Source of the DNA: Vitis vinifera
Taxonomy: Eukaryota > Streptophyta > Magnoliopsida > Vitales > Vitaceae
NCBI RefSeq assembly: GCF_030704535.1
Contig: NC_081808.1
Coordinates: 21,083,501 to 21,147,500 of the forward strand
Direction: 5' to 3'
Length of the DNA: 64,000 nucleotides
Position 1 is the stretch's first letter. Each line of letters opens with the position of its first letter. Below the pieces are notes generated by a model. It did no database searches and was not told where the DNA came from. It saw nothing but the letters and a program-made list of their open reading frames with translations. Both the position numbers and the translations under genes were made by a program. This document shows positions 23,648 through 36,200 of the stretch, in pieces.

Positions 23648-24653
23648 GGAGTCTAGCAAATCATGCCATTAGAAATATATATATATATATGTATACATAA
23701 ATAATAACTGTTTTGAACACAAAATGATAGCAATGAAATAAAAATAAACATTTTCCCTTTTTGTGTAATTATATAGGCATATGACAATTTTGAAATATTT
23801 AACAAATAAATAGGTAAATAAGAAAAATCAAGACATCGAATTTTTGTCTGGTAAAAACCATCCAATGTGAAGGAAAAAAAAAACCATTAGACCTAGCTTG
23901 GTTAGAAAATTTTTCATTATGAAAATAATGGACAAACCAATTCTTGTCTAAAAAACACTAGAGATTTACAATTAGCAATAGGAAAAAAAAAACTACTATT
24001 GGATTATGTACACAAAGCCAAATAACGCACACTTTTTTTTTTCTAGTTATTTTTTTTTTCTTCTAAGTTTTCGTGCAATACCTGTGCAACAGACTATATA
24101 TATATAGATTCACAACAATCTACATACGTTGGAAGTGAGATAGAAAAGATTCGAATAACCTAGCTCTAATATCACTTGATGAGAAAAAAATGCATAAATA
24201 ATAACTGTTTTGTACACAAAATGATAGCAACGAAATAAAAATAAACTTTTTCCATTTTTGTGTAATTATATAGGCATATGATAATTTTGAAATATTTAAC
24301 AAATAAATAGGTAAATAAGAAAAATCAAGACATCGAATTTTTCTTTGGAAAAAACCATCCAATGTGAAGAAGAAGAAAAAAACCATTAGACCTAGCTTGG
24401 TTAGAAAATTTTTCATTATGAAAATAATGGACAAATCAATTCTTTGTCTAAAAAACACTAGAGCTTTACAATTACCAATAGGAAAAAAAACTACTATTGG
24501 ATTATGTACACAAAGCCAAATAACCCACACGATTTTTTCTATTTATTTTTCTTTTTCTTCTAAGTTTTTGTGCAATATCTGTGCGGCTGACCATATATAT
24601 ATAGACTCACAACAATCTACATACGCAAGAAGTGAGATAGAAAAGATTCAAAT

Positions 24654-24895
24654 GTATTGCAACATAAAACTAAAAAATTTGAAGTGATATGGAAAATATG
24701 TGTAGTGAAATAAGGTCTAATTTCATAAAAATATTTTGTAACTATTTTTTCCTCATTTGATGTAAGAATATATATATATATATATATATATATTAGAGGA
24801 AATTCATGTACTGAGTGTTAAGTTAGAGCTACAAAGTATGATGTGATAAAATATTATTGGGTACACTTGTTTCTATTAGAGCTATGTGTCATGAC
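24654..24895 (+). pseudogene. DUF1640 3' fragment, degraded type A, copy 2
   Basis: Near-identical repeat of the fragment at 21355-21590, displaced by the ~3.3-kb unit length. It has the same lost middle exon and stops, with a longer internal (AT)n tract. Confidence 0.6.
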
Positions 24896-25488
24896 TTGCT
24901 CCAAATGACCCTCCCCTTGAGCTTATATAGGTCGACAAGAACACATTCGTTATCATTTTTAATATGGTTAAAGGGCATAGAATCATCAAATATAAATGTT
25001 TCTTGTTTCTTGTATTATTCTTTTTTTTTTATTTGCCCTCAATTTTTCTTATTTTTTATGGTAATTTTGTTCTTTTACTTATTTGCTAATGTGGTTTACA
25101 TCGGAACAAGAATATAATAAGTAAAGAAAAATATGTATAGATTCGAATGAAGTCAAATACCACTGGTTGTATCTCAATAACACTAAACATTTGTTTCACT
25201 ACAAATGTAATTACAAATATTGTGACAAAGATGCAAGGTTTATAGAGGTAATTAACGTCTTAACGTTTTATCTTACAATGCTATGATATCATCATCACAA
25301 ATAATCCTAAAATTTGGTTCAACAGGAAATGCACTAAAAATGTTATGTGATGATCTGGAACTAAATAATTTCCCTATAACACCAGAAACAATGCTCAACC
25401 AATAGATTTTGAAAGAGGATACAGAATACCATTCCAGAATAGATATTCAGTCATGAAAAAGGTTATCACTTGCTAAATAAGCCAGTAC

Positions 25489-26290
25489 CTGAGAGCTTTC
25501 AACTTCAGATTTGAATTTGGACAAATTGGATTCTTGAGTCATTTCAATCTGTAGGCAACATGAATGCATGTGAATTAACAATACCAGAAAATGAAATTTA
25601 ACATTGTAATTATAAAAGCCTAAAGCTGTTGACATGTCTTATATATAAACATGGAGCATAACAAGCCATGGACCTATAGGCACCCCAGAATCAATAAACC
25701 TTACTTTCTGTATTTCGCCCTTAGAAACCAAGGACTGAGCCACATTCTCCAAACTACCATTCAAGACTTCAGTTATGGTAGATGTTATGGCCTCAGCATG
25801 TTTTGACGGTATGCCCTGAACTTCTAATTTCCTAACCTGAGACAAGACACCATGTCATTAGTGATTCTTGAATTCCATCCGAGATTAAACTCTTTGCTTA
25901 ATTTGGTTGCAGAGAAGTAATAGAAATTATATTCTTGAATCATACAACTTTTCTTTAGTTTCCATACTAGAAAATAAAATCTACACTGAAAAATGAGCCT
26001 AGTTCTTATTTCCATAATTCTTGGAAATACAATTTAAATATCATTTTTTTATTTTCTTGGAAAACGAAAATGCAAATCAAGATTATAACTAAAAACTGAA
26101 ACAACAAAGAAAATATGAATATGATTATCAGAGCCAATGTGTCAACTAGGAAAAATCGTCCTCCGTTAGACTTCACGAACTGAGAAAACGACCGATAATC
26201 AGATCTTCTGCAATATCCAAAAGGCGAAGAAAAAGAAGCTAAGAACTGGATCGCAGAGGTGGTATTAGTTTTCGTGCAATACCTGTGCAG
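25489..26290 (-). pseudogene. DUF1640 5' half, copy 2
   Basis: Second copy of the three 5' exons: exon 1 ending at 26129, exon 2 at 25705-25836, exon 3 at 25489-25548. It differs from copy 1 at few sites: it reads FFLVDTLAL where copy 1 has FFLVNTLAL, and KLEVQG where copy 1 has KLEAQG, and lacks a short stretch in exon 1. The missing GT donor after exon 1 is shared, so it predates the duplication. Confidence 0.85.
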
Positions 26291-26437
26291 CATACTATAT
26301 ATATATATAGATTCACAACAATCTACATATGTTGGAAGTGAGATAGAAAAGATTCGAATGTATTGTTTTTTCATTTAAACTATAGTAGCAATTTCATGTC
26401 AGGTATTTTGACTCAATCTTAACAAACAATAATGCAG

Positions 26438-26925
26438 TGAGATCATTTTTCTCTCTTGCAACATGAAACTGGGAAACTTCGAAGTGATATAGAAAAGATG
26501 CGTAGTGAACTAAGGTTTGGTTTCATAAAGATACTTTGCAACAATTTTTTCCTTATATGATGTAAGAATAAATATTTTTTATACTTCTTCAATAGAACAA
26601 TGACATGCATTGTAACACAAGTATGAAATTGACAAAGTCATTGCTATGATAAGGGCTGAGTTAGCAAATCAGAATGCAGAAACTAATCAAGTGAGTATCA
26701 CGTGTAACTGAGAAATGTTTTTCATTACTTGGATATCTATGAGGTTCAATCTTTGTTTTTGTCTTCTAAAGTTTTTTCGGGTTGTCTTCTTTTTCTTAAT
26801 CCTAGGAAATTCATGCACTAAGGGCTTAGTTAGAAGCTGCAAAGTATAATGTAATAAAATACTGCATAGGTACCCTTATTTCTATTTCAATTGTGAGTCT
26901 TGTTGTGATTCGCATCTTGATGTAA
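26438..26925 (+). pseudogene. DUF1640 3' half, copy R2
   Basis: Same three exon remnants as copy R1, offset 3278 bp, with the same in-frame TAG after EIHALRA. It is followed by a long (AT)n tract at about 26950-27020. Confidence 0.85.
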
Positions 26926-26948
26926 GGAGTCTAGCAAATCATGCCATT

Positions 26949-26964
26949 AGATATATATATATAT

Positions 26965-27020
<56 letters not shown>
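26949..27020. repeat. (AT)n microsatellite in array
   Basis: About 70 bases of nearly pure AT repeat between subunits. Equivalent positions in other subunits carry tracts of different length: about 23676-23690, 28124-28180 and 29252-29296. A second variable set precedes the AGATTCACAAC anchor (about 22999-23030, 27423-27482, 28583-28608). Confidence 0.95.
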
Positions 27021-27023
<3 letters not shown>

Positions 27024-27419
27024 TAAATAATAACTGTTTTGAACACAAAATGATAGCAATGAAATAAAAATAAACATTTTCCCTTTTTGTGTAATTATAT
27101 ATGCATATGACAATTTTGAAATATTTAACAAATAAATAGGTAAATAAGAAAAATCAAGACATCGAATTTTTGTCTGGTAAAAACCATCCAATGTGAAGGA
27201 AAAAAAAACCCATTAGACCTAGCTTGGTTAGAAAATTTTTCATTATGAAAATAATGGACAAACCAATTCTTGTCGAAAAAACACTAGAGATTTACAATTA
27301 GCAATAGCAAAAAAAAAAAAACTACTATTGGATTATGTACACAAAGCCAAATAACGCACACTTTTTTTTTCTATTTATTTTTCTTTTTCTTCTAAGTTTT
27401 CGTGCAATACCTGTGCAAC

Positions 27420-27485
<66 letters not shown>

Positions 27486-27611
27486 TTCACAACAATCTAC
27501 ATATGTTGGAAGTGAGATAGAAAAGATTCGAATGTATTGTTTTTTCATTTAAACTATAGTAGCAATTCCATGTCATGTATTTTGACTCAATCTCAACAAA
27601 CAATAAAACAG

Positions 27612-28099
27612 TGAGATCATTTTTCTTTCTTGCAACATGAAACTGAGTAACTTTGAAGTGATATAGAAAAGATGCACAGTGAACTAAGGTTTGGTTTCAC
27701 AAAGATACTTTGCAACATTTTTTTCCTTATATGATGTAAGGATAAATATTTTTTATACTTCTTCAATAGGACAATGACATGCATTGTAACACAAGTATGA
27801 AATTAACAAAGTCATTGCTATGATAAGGGCTGAGTTAGCAAATCAGAATGCAGAAACTAATCAGGTGAGTATCACGTGTAACTGAGAAATGTTTTTCATT
27901 ACTTGGATATCTATGAGGTTCAATCTTTGTTTTTGTCTTCTAAAGTTTTTTCGGGTTGTCTTCTTTTTCTTAATCCTAGGAAATTCATGCACTAAGGGCT
28001 TAGTTAGAAGCTGCAAAGTATGATGTAATAAAATACTGCATAGGTACCCTTATTTCTATTTCAATTGTGAGTCTTGTTGTGATTCGCATCTTGATGTAA
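27612..28099 (+). pseudogene. DUF1640 3' half, copy R3
   Basis: Third R-type copy, 1174 bp after R2, with the shared TAG. It carries its own substitutions (for example GAAACTGAGTAACTT in place of GAAACTGGGAAACTT), also found in R4. No 5' half lies beside it. Confidence 0.8.
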
Positions 28100-28122
28100 G
28101 GAGTCTAGCAAATCATGCCATT

Positions 28123-28183
<61 letters not shown>

Positions 28184-28737
28184 TAAATAATAACTATTTT
28201 GAACACAAAATGATAGCAATGAAATAAAAATAAACATTTTCCCTTTTTGTGTAATTATATATGCATATGACAATTTTGAAATATTTAACAAATAAATAGG
28301 TAAATAAGAAAAATTAAGACATCGAATTTTTGTCTGGTAAAAACCATCCAATGTGAAGGAAAAAAAAAACCCATTAGACCTAGCTTGGTTAGAAAATTTT
28401 TCATTATGAAAATAATGGACAAACCAATTCTTGTCGAAAAAACAATAGAGATTTACAATTAGCAATAGGAAAAAAAAAAAACTACTATTGGATTATGTAC
28501 ACAAAGCCAAATAACGCACACTTTTTTTTTCTATTTATTTTTCTTTTTCTTCTAAGTTTTCGTGCAATACCTGTGCAATAGACTATATATATATATATAT
28601 ATATATATAGATTCACAACAATCTACATATGTTGGAAGTGAGATAGAAAAGATTCGAATGTATTGTTTTTTCATTTAAACTATAGTAGCAATTCCATGTC
28701 ATGTATTTTGACTCAATCTCAACAAACAATAAAGCAG

Positions 28738-29225
28738 TGAGATCATTTTTCTTTCTTGCAACATGAAACTGAGTAACTTCAAAGTGATATAGAAAAGATG
28801 CACAGTGAACTAAGGTTTGGTTTCACAAAGATACTTTGCAACATTTTTTTCCTTATATGATGTAAGGATAAATATTTTTTATACTTCTTCAATAGGACAA
28901 TGACATTCATTGTAACACAAGTATGAAATTAACAAAGTCATTGCTATGATAAGGGCTGAGTTAGCAAATCAGAATGCAGAAACTAATCAGGTGAGTATCA
29001 CGTGTAACTGAGAAATGTTTTTCATTACTTGGATATCTATGAGGTTCAATCTTTGTTTTTGTTTTCTAAAGTTTTTTCGGGTTGTCTTCTTTTTCTTAAT
29101 CCTAGGAAATTCATGCACTAAGGGCTTAGTTAGAAGCTGCAAAGTATGATGTAATAAAATACTGCATAGGTACCCTTATTTCTATTTCAATTGTGAGTCT
29201 TGTTGTGATTCGCATCTTGATGTAA
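28738..29225 (+). pseudogene. DUF1640 3' half, copy R4
   Basis: Fourth R-type copy, 1126 bp after R3 and sharing R3-specific changes, so R3 and R4 are the youngest pair. The shared TAG stop is present. It lies between (AT)n tracts. Confidence 0.8.
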
Positions 29226-29250
29226 GGAGTCTAGCAAATTATGCCATTAG

Positions 29251-29299
<49 letters not shown>

Positions 29300-29757
29300 T
29301 AAATAATAACTGTTTTGAACACAAAATGATAGCAATGAAATAAAAATAAACATTTTCCCTTTTTGTGTAATTATATAGGCATATGACAATTTTGAAATAT
29401 TTAACAAATAAGTAGGTAAATAAGAAAAATCAAGACATCGAATTTTTGTCTAGTAAAAACCATCCAATGTGAAGGAAAAAAAAAACCATTAGACCTAGCT
29501 TGGTTAGAAAATTTTTCATTATGAAAATAATGGACAAACCAGTTCTTGTCTAAAAAACACTAGAGATTTACAATTACCAATAGGAAAAAAAACTACTATT
29601 GGATTGTGTACATAGAGCCAAATAACCCACACTTTTTTTCTCCATCTATTTTTCTTTCTCTTCTAAGTTTTCGTGCAATACTTGTGCAGCATGCCATATA
29701 TACATAGATTCACAACAATCTACATACGCTGGAAGTGAGATAAAAAAGATTCGAATA

Positions 29758-29990
29758 TATTCCAACATAAAACTAAAAAACTTTGAAGTGATATGGAAAA
29801 GATGCGCAGTGAAATAAGGTCTAATTTCATAAAAATATTTTGTAACAATTTTTTCCTCCTTTGATGCAAGAATATATATATTATAGGAAATTCATGTACT
29901 AAGGGTTAAGTTGGAGCCACAAAGTATGATGTGATAAAATATTATTGAGTACACTTGTTTCTATTAGAGCTATGTGTCATGACCTGATCC
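29758..29990 (+). pseudogene. DUF1640 3' fragment, degraded type A, copy 3
   Basis: Third type-A fragment at the far end of the array, more diverged from A1 and A2 than they are from each other. It is followed by sequence matching the opening flank of the array. Confidence 0.55.
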
Positions 29991-30455
29991 AAATGATCCT
30001 CCCCTTGAGGTTATATAGGTGGACAAGAACACATTCGTTATCATTTTTAATATGGTTAAAGGACATAGAATCATCAAATATAAATGTTTTTTGTTTCTTG
30101 TATTATTCTTATTTTTTTTCTTATTTGCCCTCAATTTTTCTTATTTCTTATGTTAGTCTTGTTCCTTTACTTATTTGCTAATGTGGTTTACACCGGAACA
30201 AGAATATTATAAGTACAAAAAAAGATGCACCATGATATTAGAAACACTTCATTCCTCCATTTAATTAGCACAAAAAATCACCTAAAGAATAATCTAGCTC
30301 TAATATCACTTGACGAGAAAAAAAAAATGCATAAATAATAACTGTTTTGAACACAAAATGATAGTAACCAAATAAAAATAAAAAATTTCCCTTTTTGTGT
30401 AATTATATAGGCATATGACAATTTTAAAATATTTAACAAATAAATAGGTAAATAT

Positions 30456-33256
30456 ATATATGAAAATATGCCCGTAAACTACATACCCTATTTTATCTAT
30501 TTTAATATTTTACTTTACCCAATCACCAATTTAACCAAAAGTTTAGAGTTTTGATTCAAGTTGATGTTTCTTTCCATGAAAATATTAAGATATATTTTTT
30601 AGGTCTTTTTAAAACAACTCACAATAGTCCTTTTTGATGATATGTGCTTATTATTATTATTTTTAACATTAGTTTAAAATGGTACTTAAAATTTATGGTT
30701 TCAAAACTTTGTATGGATCACATCTTAAAATTGCAAACTTTACTATAAATTCAAAAAACATATTTTAAAAAAGTAATTTCTTTCCTTTAGTTTTGAGATT
30801 CTCATAATCCATGTTTTTCAAACATGGCTTCAAATTGAAAAAATAATAATAATCCATAATTAAAAAAAAAAAAAGGCTCTTTCAAATTATTATTTTAAAA
30901 GAGACATGAAACTTATATTTTTGGAAAAATTAGAATAAGAAAACAACTTTTTATTTAATTGATAATCATATAAAGTGAAGATATTTTAGCCATTTGCATT
31001 AAGCTCAATCTTCTTTCTTGCATGCATCCTCAATAAATATATTTCAAAAAATATGAATAACTTTTTATTCTTTGAATTCAAAAAAAAAAATTGCATTTTA
31101 TTTAACCTAAGGAGACTAGTTATTGAAGATTTCATTTGTAAGATAATAAAAAAAATACTTTATAAAAACAAAATATTAAGTTAATAATTTGATAATGTTA
31201 TAAAATGAGAATAAATGAAATACACGTTATAAAGACAAATAAAAAGAAATATATAGATACTGAGATAAATGTATATGGGAGATGAGAAAGGTTTACAAAT
31301 GACCTCCATTTAATACTCATTTTTAAGATGAGTAGATGAAAATCCATTAAAATGAACTTCAAGTCATTTTATGTGGTGATCATTTACCGGCTTATATATA
31401 ACACTCTTCATGGCTATTACATTAAAAGAAACTCTTCATGGCTATTACATTAAAAGAATATGTCTCAATGAATATTCATCGAGACAAAATAATCTTCTAG
31501 CTCTATAATTGATGTGCATGTGAATATTTTATGATTTGACATATCATTGAAAACCTTAAGTGACCTAATTGATCATGTCAAAGTATAAATATTTTTAGGT
31601 CGTTGAACTTCTTGTTCACAATAACATTTGACTTGGTCAGCTTTTTGGTTGTATGATTCAACCCAAAGGAGAAAGTTGAGAGTTTTTCTGCCATAAGTTT
31701 TTAACTAGAAATAATGAAAGTAGTTTAAAGATATTCTATATTACTTTATTAATAGTTTTAATCAAATACTCACTTCTATGGAAATCTTTAAAACTGCACA
31801 AATTTCTTATAGATTTAATAAAATATAAAACATCATTTATATGAAATCTAGTTCCATTTGTTAGCATAATATTTGCTCTTTTGGAACCTTCAATCAAGTT
31901 TACACTACTAATATAGTACTTTCATTAGCCTTTACTAATGTCAAATTTAAAAAGTATCTTTTATCCGGAGTGTGAGTGGTTTCATGATCTGCAAAACCTA
32001 CATCTTCCTCATTCATTTTAAAATAATATATGTAATTTTATATATGAATAATATTTTGGAAAAACATATGAGAAGTGAAATTATGAAAATAATAAATATA
32101 ATGATAACATATGACATATTATCAATCAATAAGAATATTTTTATCATTCACTAAATATCAATTTATCTTTTACCATGACATTCAAAGAAATCAATATATA
32201 TCAAAGTGAATTAGCAGTGGATTGATCAATCACCATTAATGAAATTTGCTTTCATCTCTTCCTTTTTTTACTTTTCCCAACTTCATATCCATATTGATTA
32301 GATCTATAAAGTCAGAACTATGACACAATGAATTGTGACATGAGTTCATTAGCCATATCCTCTAAATGATAAACTTAAGGCATAGAAAGGTCTAACAACC
32401 ATTATTTTGTGAAGTATTACCATAAATGAGGTAACCCGAGGTTCTAGAAAAACATTAGAAATAAAAATAATTTAAAAAAAAATCAACAAACAAAAAATGA
32501 AATATAAAATCACAAAATCTAAATCTTAATGGAAAGGAAAAAAAATCAACAAAATAACTTCTCATATTTCCTTTTGGAATTGGAGAAAGCACATCTATTT
32601 TGATTTTAACAACTAAAAAATCAAATATCAAATAACTTTTTTTAATAAAAGTGAAAAAAAATTGATTTATAGAACTTCCACATGGGTAATAGTAGCTTGT
32701 TAGTTTTTTTTCCATTCATAGTGTTAAAATAATGATATTTTAATCATTATATTAAAAAAATGATGGTCAATCTCTTTACACAAAATAAAATATATGTATT
32801 CCAATAAAAAAAGCAGTCACATAGAAGGGCTCGAGAACCAAACTATGGAATCCCAAACAAATAATATAATTGGGGGAAGCTCCAAAGCAACATCGGTAGT
32901 GGCCAAAATTTGGGTCAACGGTTATCACAATCAAAAACTGAGCCACCCGTGCCCTTACAACTTGTCAAGTTAGCACTACGGCACTGCCAAAGAGTAACAT
33001 ACGGTTAGAAAAAAATGTATAAGCCTACTTATTTTCACAAGGAGAAAACGGATTTCCCATAGCCCAATCTCTTTGTTCATTTCAATTGAAAAGAAAAAAA
33101 CCCCAATATATGACCTCCTAGTATTTTATCAAACCTGACTCTCTGTACATACCATTTTTTCTTCTAATTTAAATTAAAGTCGTTTACATTGTGTGATCAT
33201 GCGAAAGCATCTGAAGCATCCATGTCTTCTGCAGCCTGTGAAGGATGACTACACAG
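30456..33256. other. Intergenic, AT-rich, no supported gene
   Basis: Very AT-rich DNA downstream (convergent side) of the polyprenol reductase gene. A 28-bp direct duplication (ACTCTTCATGGCTATTACAT...) occupies 31403-31458. Frames at 31972-32154 and 32455-32715 are low-complexity and have no domain. The part nearest 33256 holds the reductase 3'UTR. Confidence 0.6.
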
Positions 33257-36200
33257 CTAGTAGATATATGGAAGACAAGCACGGCGTTTGCGTGGATAGT
33301 CCTCAAACTTATGGAGGTACCACCTTTGTGTTTCTGCAGCTGCAAAGCCCAGATTTGCCACCTGCCAAAAATAGTTACCAAGTAAATCCCAAGATTGGTT
33401 CAAATAGGAGTAAGATGTGTGGGTGGGGCTGGTTTATATATCTTAGAAGAATACTCTGCGGAGTTGAAGAGGAAATAAATACCACAAATACAAAAAGTAG
33501 CCAAATAGTGAAGTCAGCTGCCCCACTTGCAACCAATAAGCCTGCATATATAACCTGTGCAAAAGCAGGGCAAGCATGTATTAAGATGAGAACAGTTGGT
33601 ATCCATGGCTATTGTCTAATGTTTATCTCAGGATATGTTGTAAAGGAAGTCCAGTTATGATTTGAATAGTAACCTAAGGGTAAACATCTTATAAGGGGAA
33701 ACAATGAAGCTTGGAGAGAGAGAGAGAAATACCATCTCTGCCAAGTAATGTGGACTTGAAACAAGTTCAAACCAATCACCATGAGGAATTCGATATTCAC
33801 CAGTTCTTTCTTTTCGTATTGAGCCCTGGCAAGGCCAGAAAATTGTGAATAGGACAATATATGTGCAGAAACCATTACTTATTGCACTTTCTCTTCTCAC
33901 CAGAGAAAATGAACTTAAAATAAATGCCTACGAAAAGGTAACAAACAAAAGTCCAAGTTTTAACTTGAGAATAATTATCCTTAGCCCAAAAAAGGATAAA
34001 GACAAAATAATTTATGCTTAGTTTGGTTGTTAAAAAGGCAAAAGATAAAGAAAACTTGCAATCTTACCATAGCATCCCAGGTTCATATGGTTTTAACATT
34101 CACATTTTTTTATACATTTCCTCATATGCATCACCAATCAACCAGAACATGAGTGTACAATGTTAAGGATAAAAAACCTAAGCTCCAAAATAAGATCAAG
34201 TGCTATTGTTCAGTGAATACTGCAGCTAAGAAAATTTTATGCTAGAATTGAATGGTCAAAACCCAAGAATATCAAATTAGCAGTGAAAAAGTCAATACAA
34301 GGAATACACAAAAAAAAAAAGTTTCATAGAATGAGTATGCCAATGATATGGACAGACATTGCAAAAGCTGAATATGCAAGGATTGAAGTTTCATCTAGTT
34401 AATTCATAGTTGGTTTATTAGACAGACAGAAGTTCCTGAAATGGAAAATTCATTTATTAACCAGTGGTGCATTTTTAGAGAAAGAGTCAAAACAATCAGC
34501 AGATAAAAACAAGATGTGAGACTTACAAGAATTGCATGACATCGGCATTGATGAACCCAGCCCCAAATGAATATAGCTGCACCAATCCACTCAAACCATC
34601 CAAGTTTTGTAATAGGCTTCACATATCCCCACCAATCAGACCCAGTGATTGACAACAAATCTCTGCCTTCAACATTGATCTCAGCCACTTGATCAGCTGT
34701 AAAGTTAAAAACCTCTACAGCACAACAGGTGCAAAGAGAAAGGGGTGCTGCTATATAGAAACTAAAAAAATAAGGAAAAAAAATACATAAAAATCATAGT
34801 TCTGCATATAGGTCAAAGCAATAAGGTTAACACAATTAATAGACAGCAGGAAGAATTATACAAATATTGCTATTTATTCCAACATTACAGATTGATAACA
34901 GGGTCAGTCATTAATGTTCTAAAATCAATTCATGTAGTGTAATATTTGAAAGACATGACTAGAGCAGACTCATTGAAAGTTTGATGGGGATGAAATGAAT
35001 ATGAAGTGGGATATGAACATGTTCAACAAATTCAAAACCCAGTTTTTTTGGGTTTAAGTTCCATGCCAAAACTTTAAGGCCAGTTTGGGAACTGTTCTAA
35101 AAAACAGCTTTTTGTTCTCCAAAATAAAAAACATAGAAAACACGTTTGACAATAAAAAATTATTTTATAAGAATAGAAAACAGAGTATTTTCAGAGAACA
35201 TTTTTTAGTTGTTTTATGTTATTTTCACTTGTTTTCTGAGGGTTGATTTAAAAAATAATTATACAAATATGTAGAATAATTAAAAATAAAAAACTAGATA
35301 TAAAAATTATTTTTAAAATATCTTTAAAAATAGGTTAAAAACATTTTAGGTTTCCAAATAGACTTTTGTTCTACAAAAATTAGATAACAGTTTTTAAAAA
35401 TTGTTCTCAAAAACTATTTTTTAGAATTGTTTTAAAAAAAAACTACCAAACAGGTCCTTAATTTCTTACCATAATTGGAAAAAAGAAAAGAATACTCAGA
35501 GGAAAGCATTTTCTTTTGTTTGGTTGTTGGGAGAAAGAGGAAATAATAAAGGGGTAAATGAGCAAGAGTTTTACTATCAGGTCTCTTTGTTTTCCTTATA
35601 TAAATAGGAAGTAAGTCCGGGGGTGATTTATAATCATGTTAAGTTTATCACGGATGAGCAATACTGCTGTCAAATTGGTGGCTCATCATCCAACACTTCT
35701 AGGTAGCAACACCCATCCAAGATGGGGACAACCTCTTGCGAAATCAAAATGGAAGTCATCAGTTAAAAATTTTTCAGTTTGTTCACAACTAATAGATTAA
35801 ATCCTAGATCAACAAAGTAATCATACCATATAGTATCAAAACATTTATATGCCTCACATATTAAGTTTTTAATAATTCAAGAGGGTGTGCATGACCAAAC
35901 AGAATAAATGGATAACTTGTTCATTTCTGTTCACAATATTCTACAAGCAGAGGTCCTGATAGAAGCAATGCAGTTTGCAAAAATCAGATATCAATGAAAG
36001 CCATGAGACATTGGAGTAGGTATTTTAATTTGCAAGAGCACTGACTCATTAATGTCAATCAGAGTTGAAAACTTAAGTTCCTGAAATTTGATATCATCTT
36101 GAATGGATAATGTCAAAATCAGCAAGCTCCAACTGAATAGAAAATGTTCCAATAATTAGAACCCCATAAGATGATAGTGAAAAATAAGGGATCTTCTACC

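Larger units (their letters stand above)
20600..30455. repeat. Nested tandem array of DUF1640 gene fragments (~10 kb)
   Basis: Direct comparison of lines shows two levels of repetition. A ~3.3-kb unit occurs twice (about 20857-24158 and from 24159; matching exons are offset 3301-3304 bp and nearly identical). Within and after the second unit, a ~1.1-1.2-kb subunit is repeated. The anchor AGATTCACAACAATCTACAT (or a one-base variant) recurs at about 21304, 23031, 24109, 24603, 26309, 27483, 28609 and 29707. The outer flanks also match: 20600-20890 resembles 30030-30340. Coding remnants in the units belong to one DUF1640 gene, in both orientations. Variable (AT)n tracts separate subunits. Confidence 0.9.

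Noticed and set aside
24120..24530. 136-aa - strand frame repeated at several places in the array
   Set aside because: A low-complexity Phe/Ile/Tyr-rich frame in the AT-rich spacer of the repeat unit. It recurs only because the unit is duplicated.
20600..30455. CRISPR-like or satellite array
   Set aside because: The repeats are 1.1-3.3 kb and contain gene exons and introns. This is a plant segmental tandem array, not short spaced repeats.
33193..33660. 155-aa open frame on the + strand
   Set aside because: It is the shadow of the last exons of the polyprenol reductase, which are well supported on the - strand.
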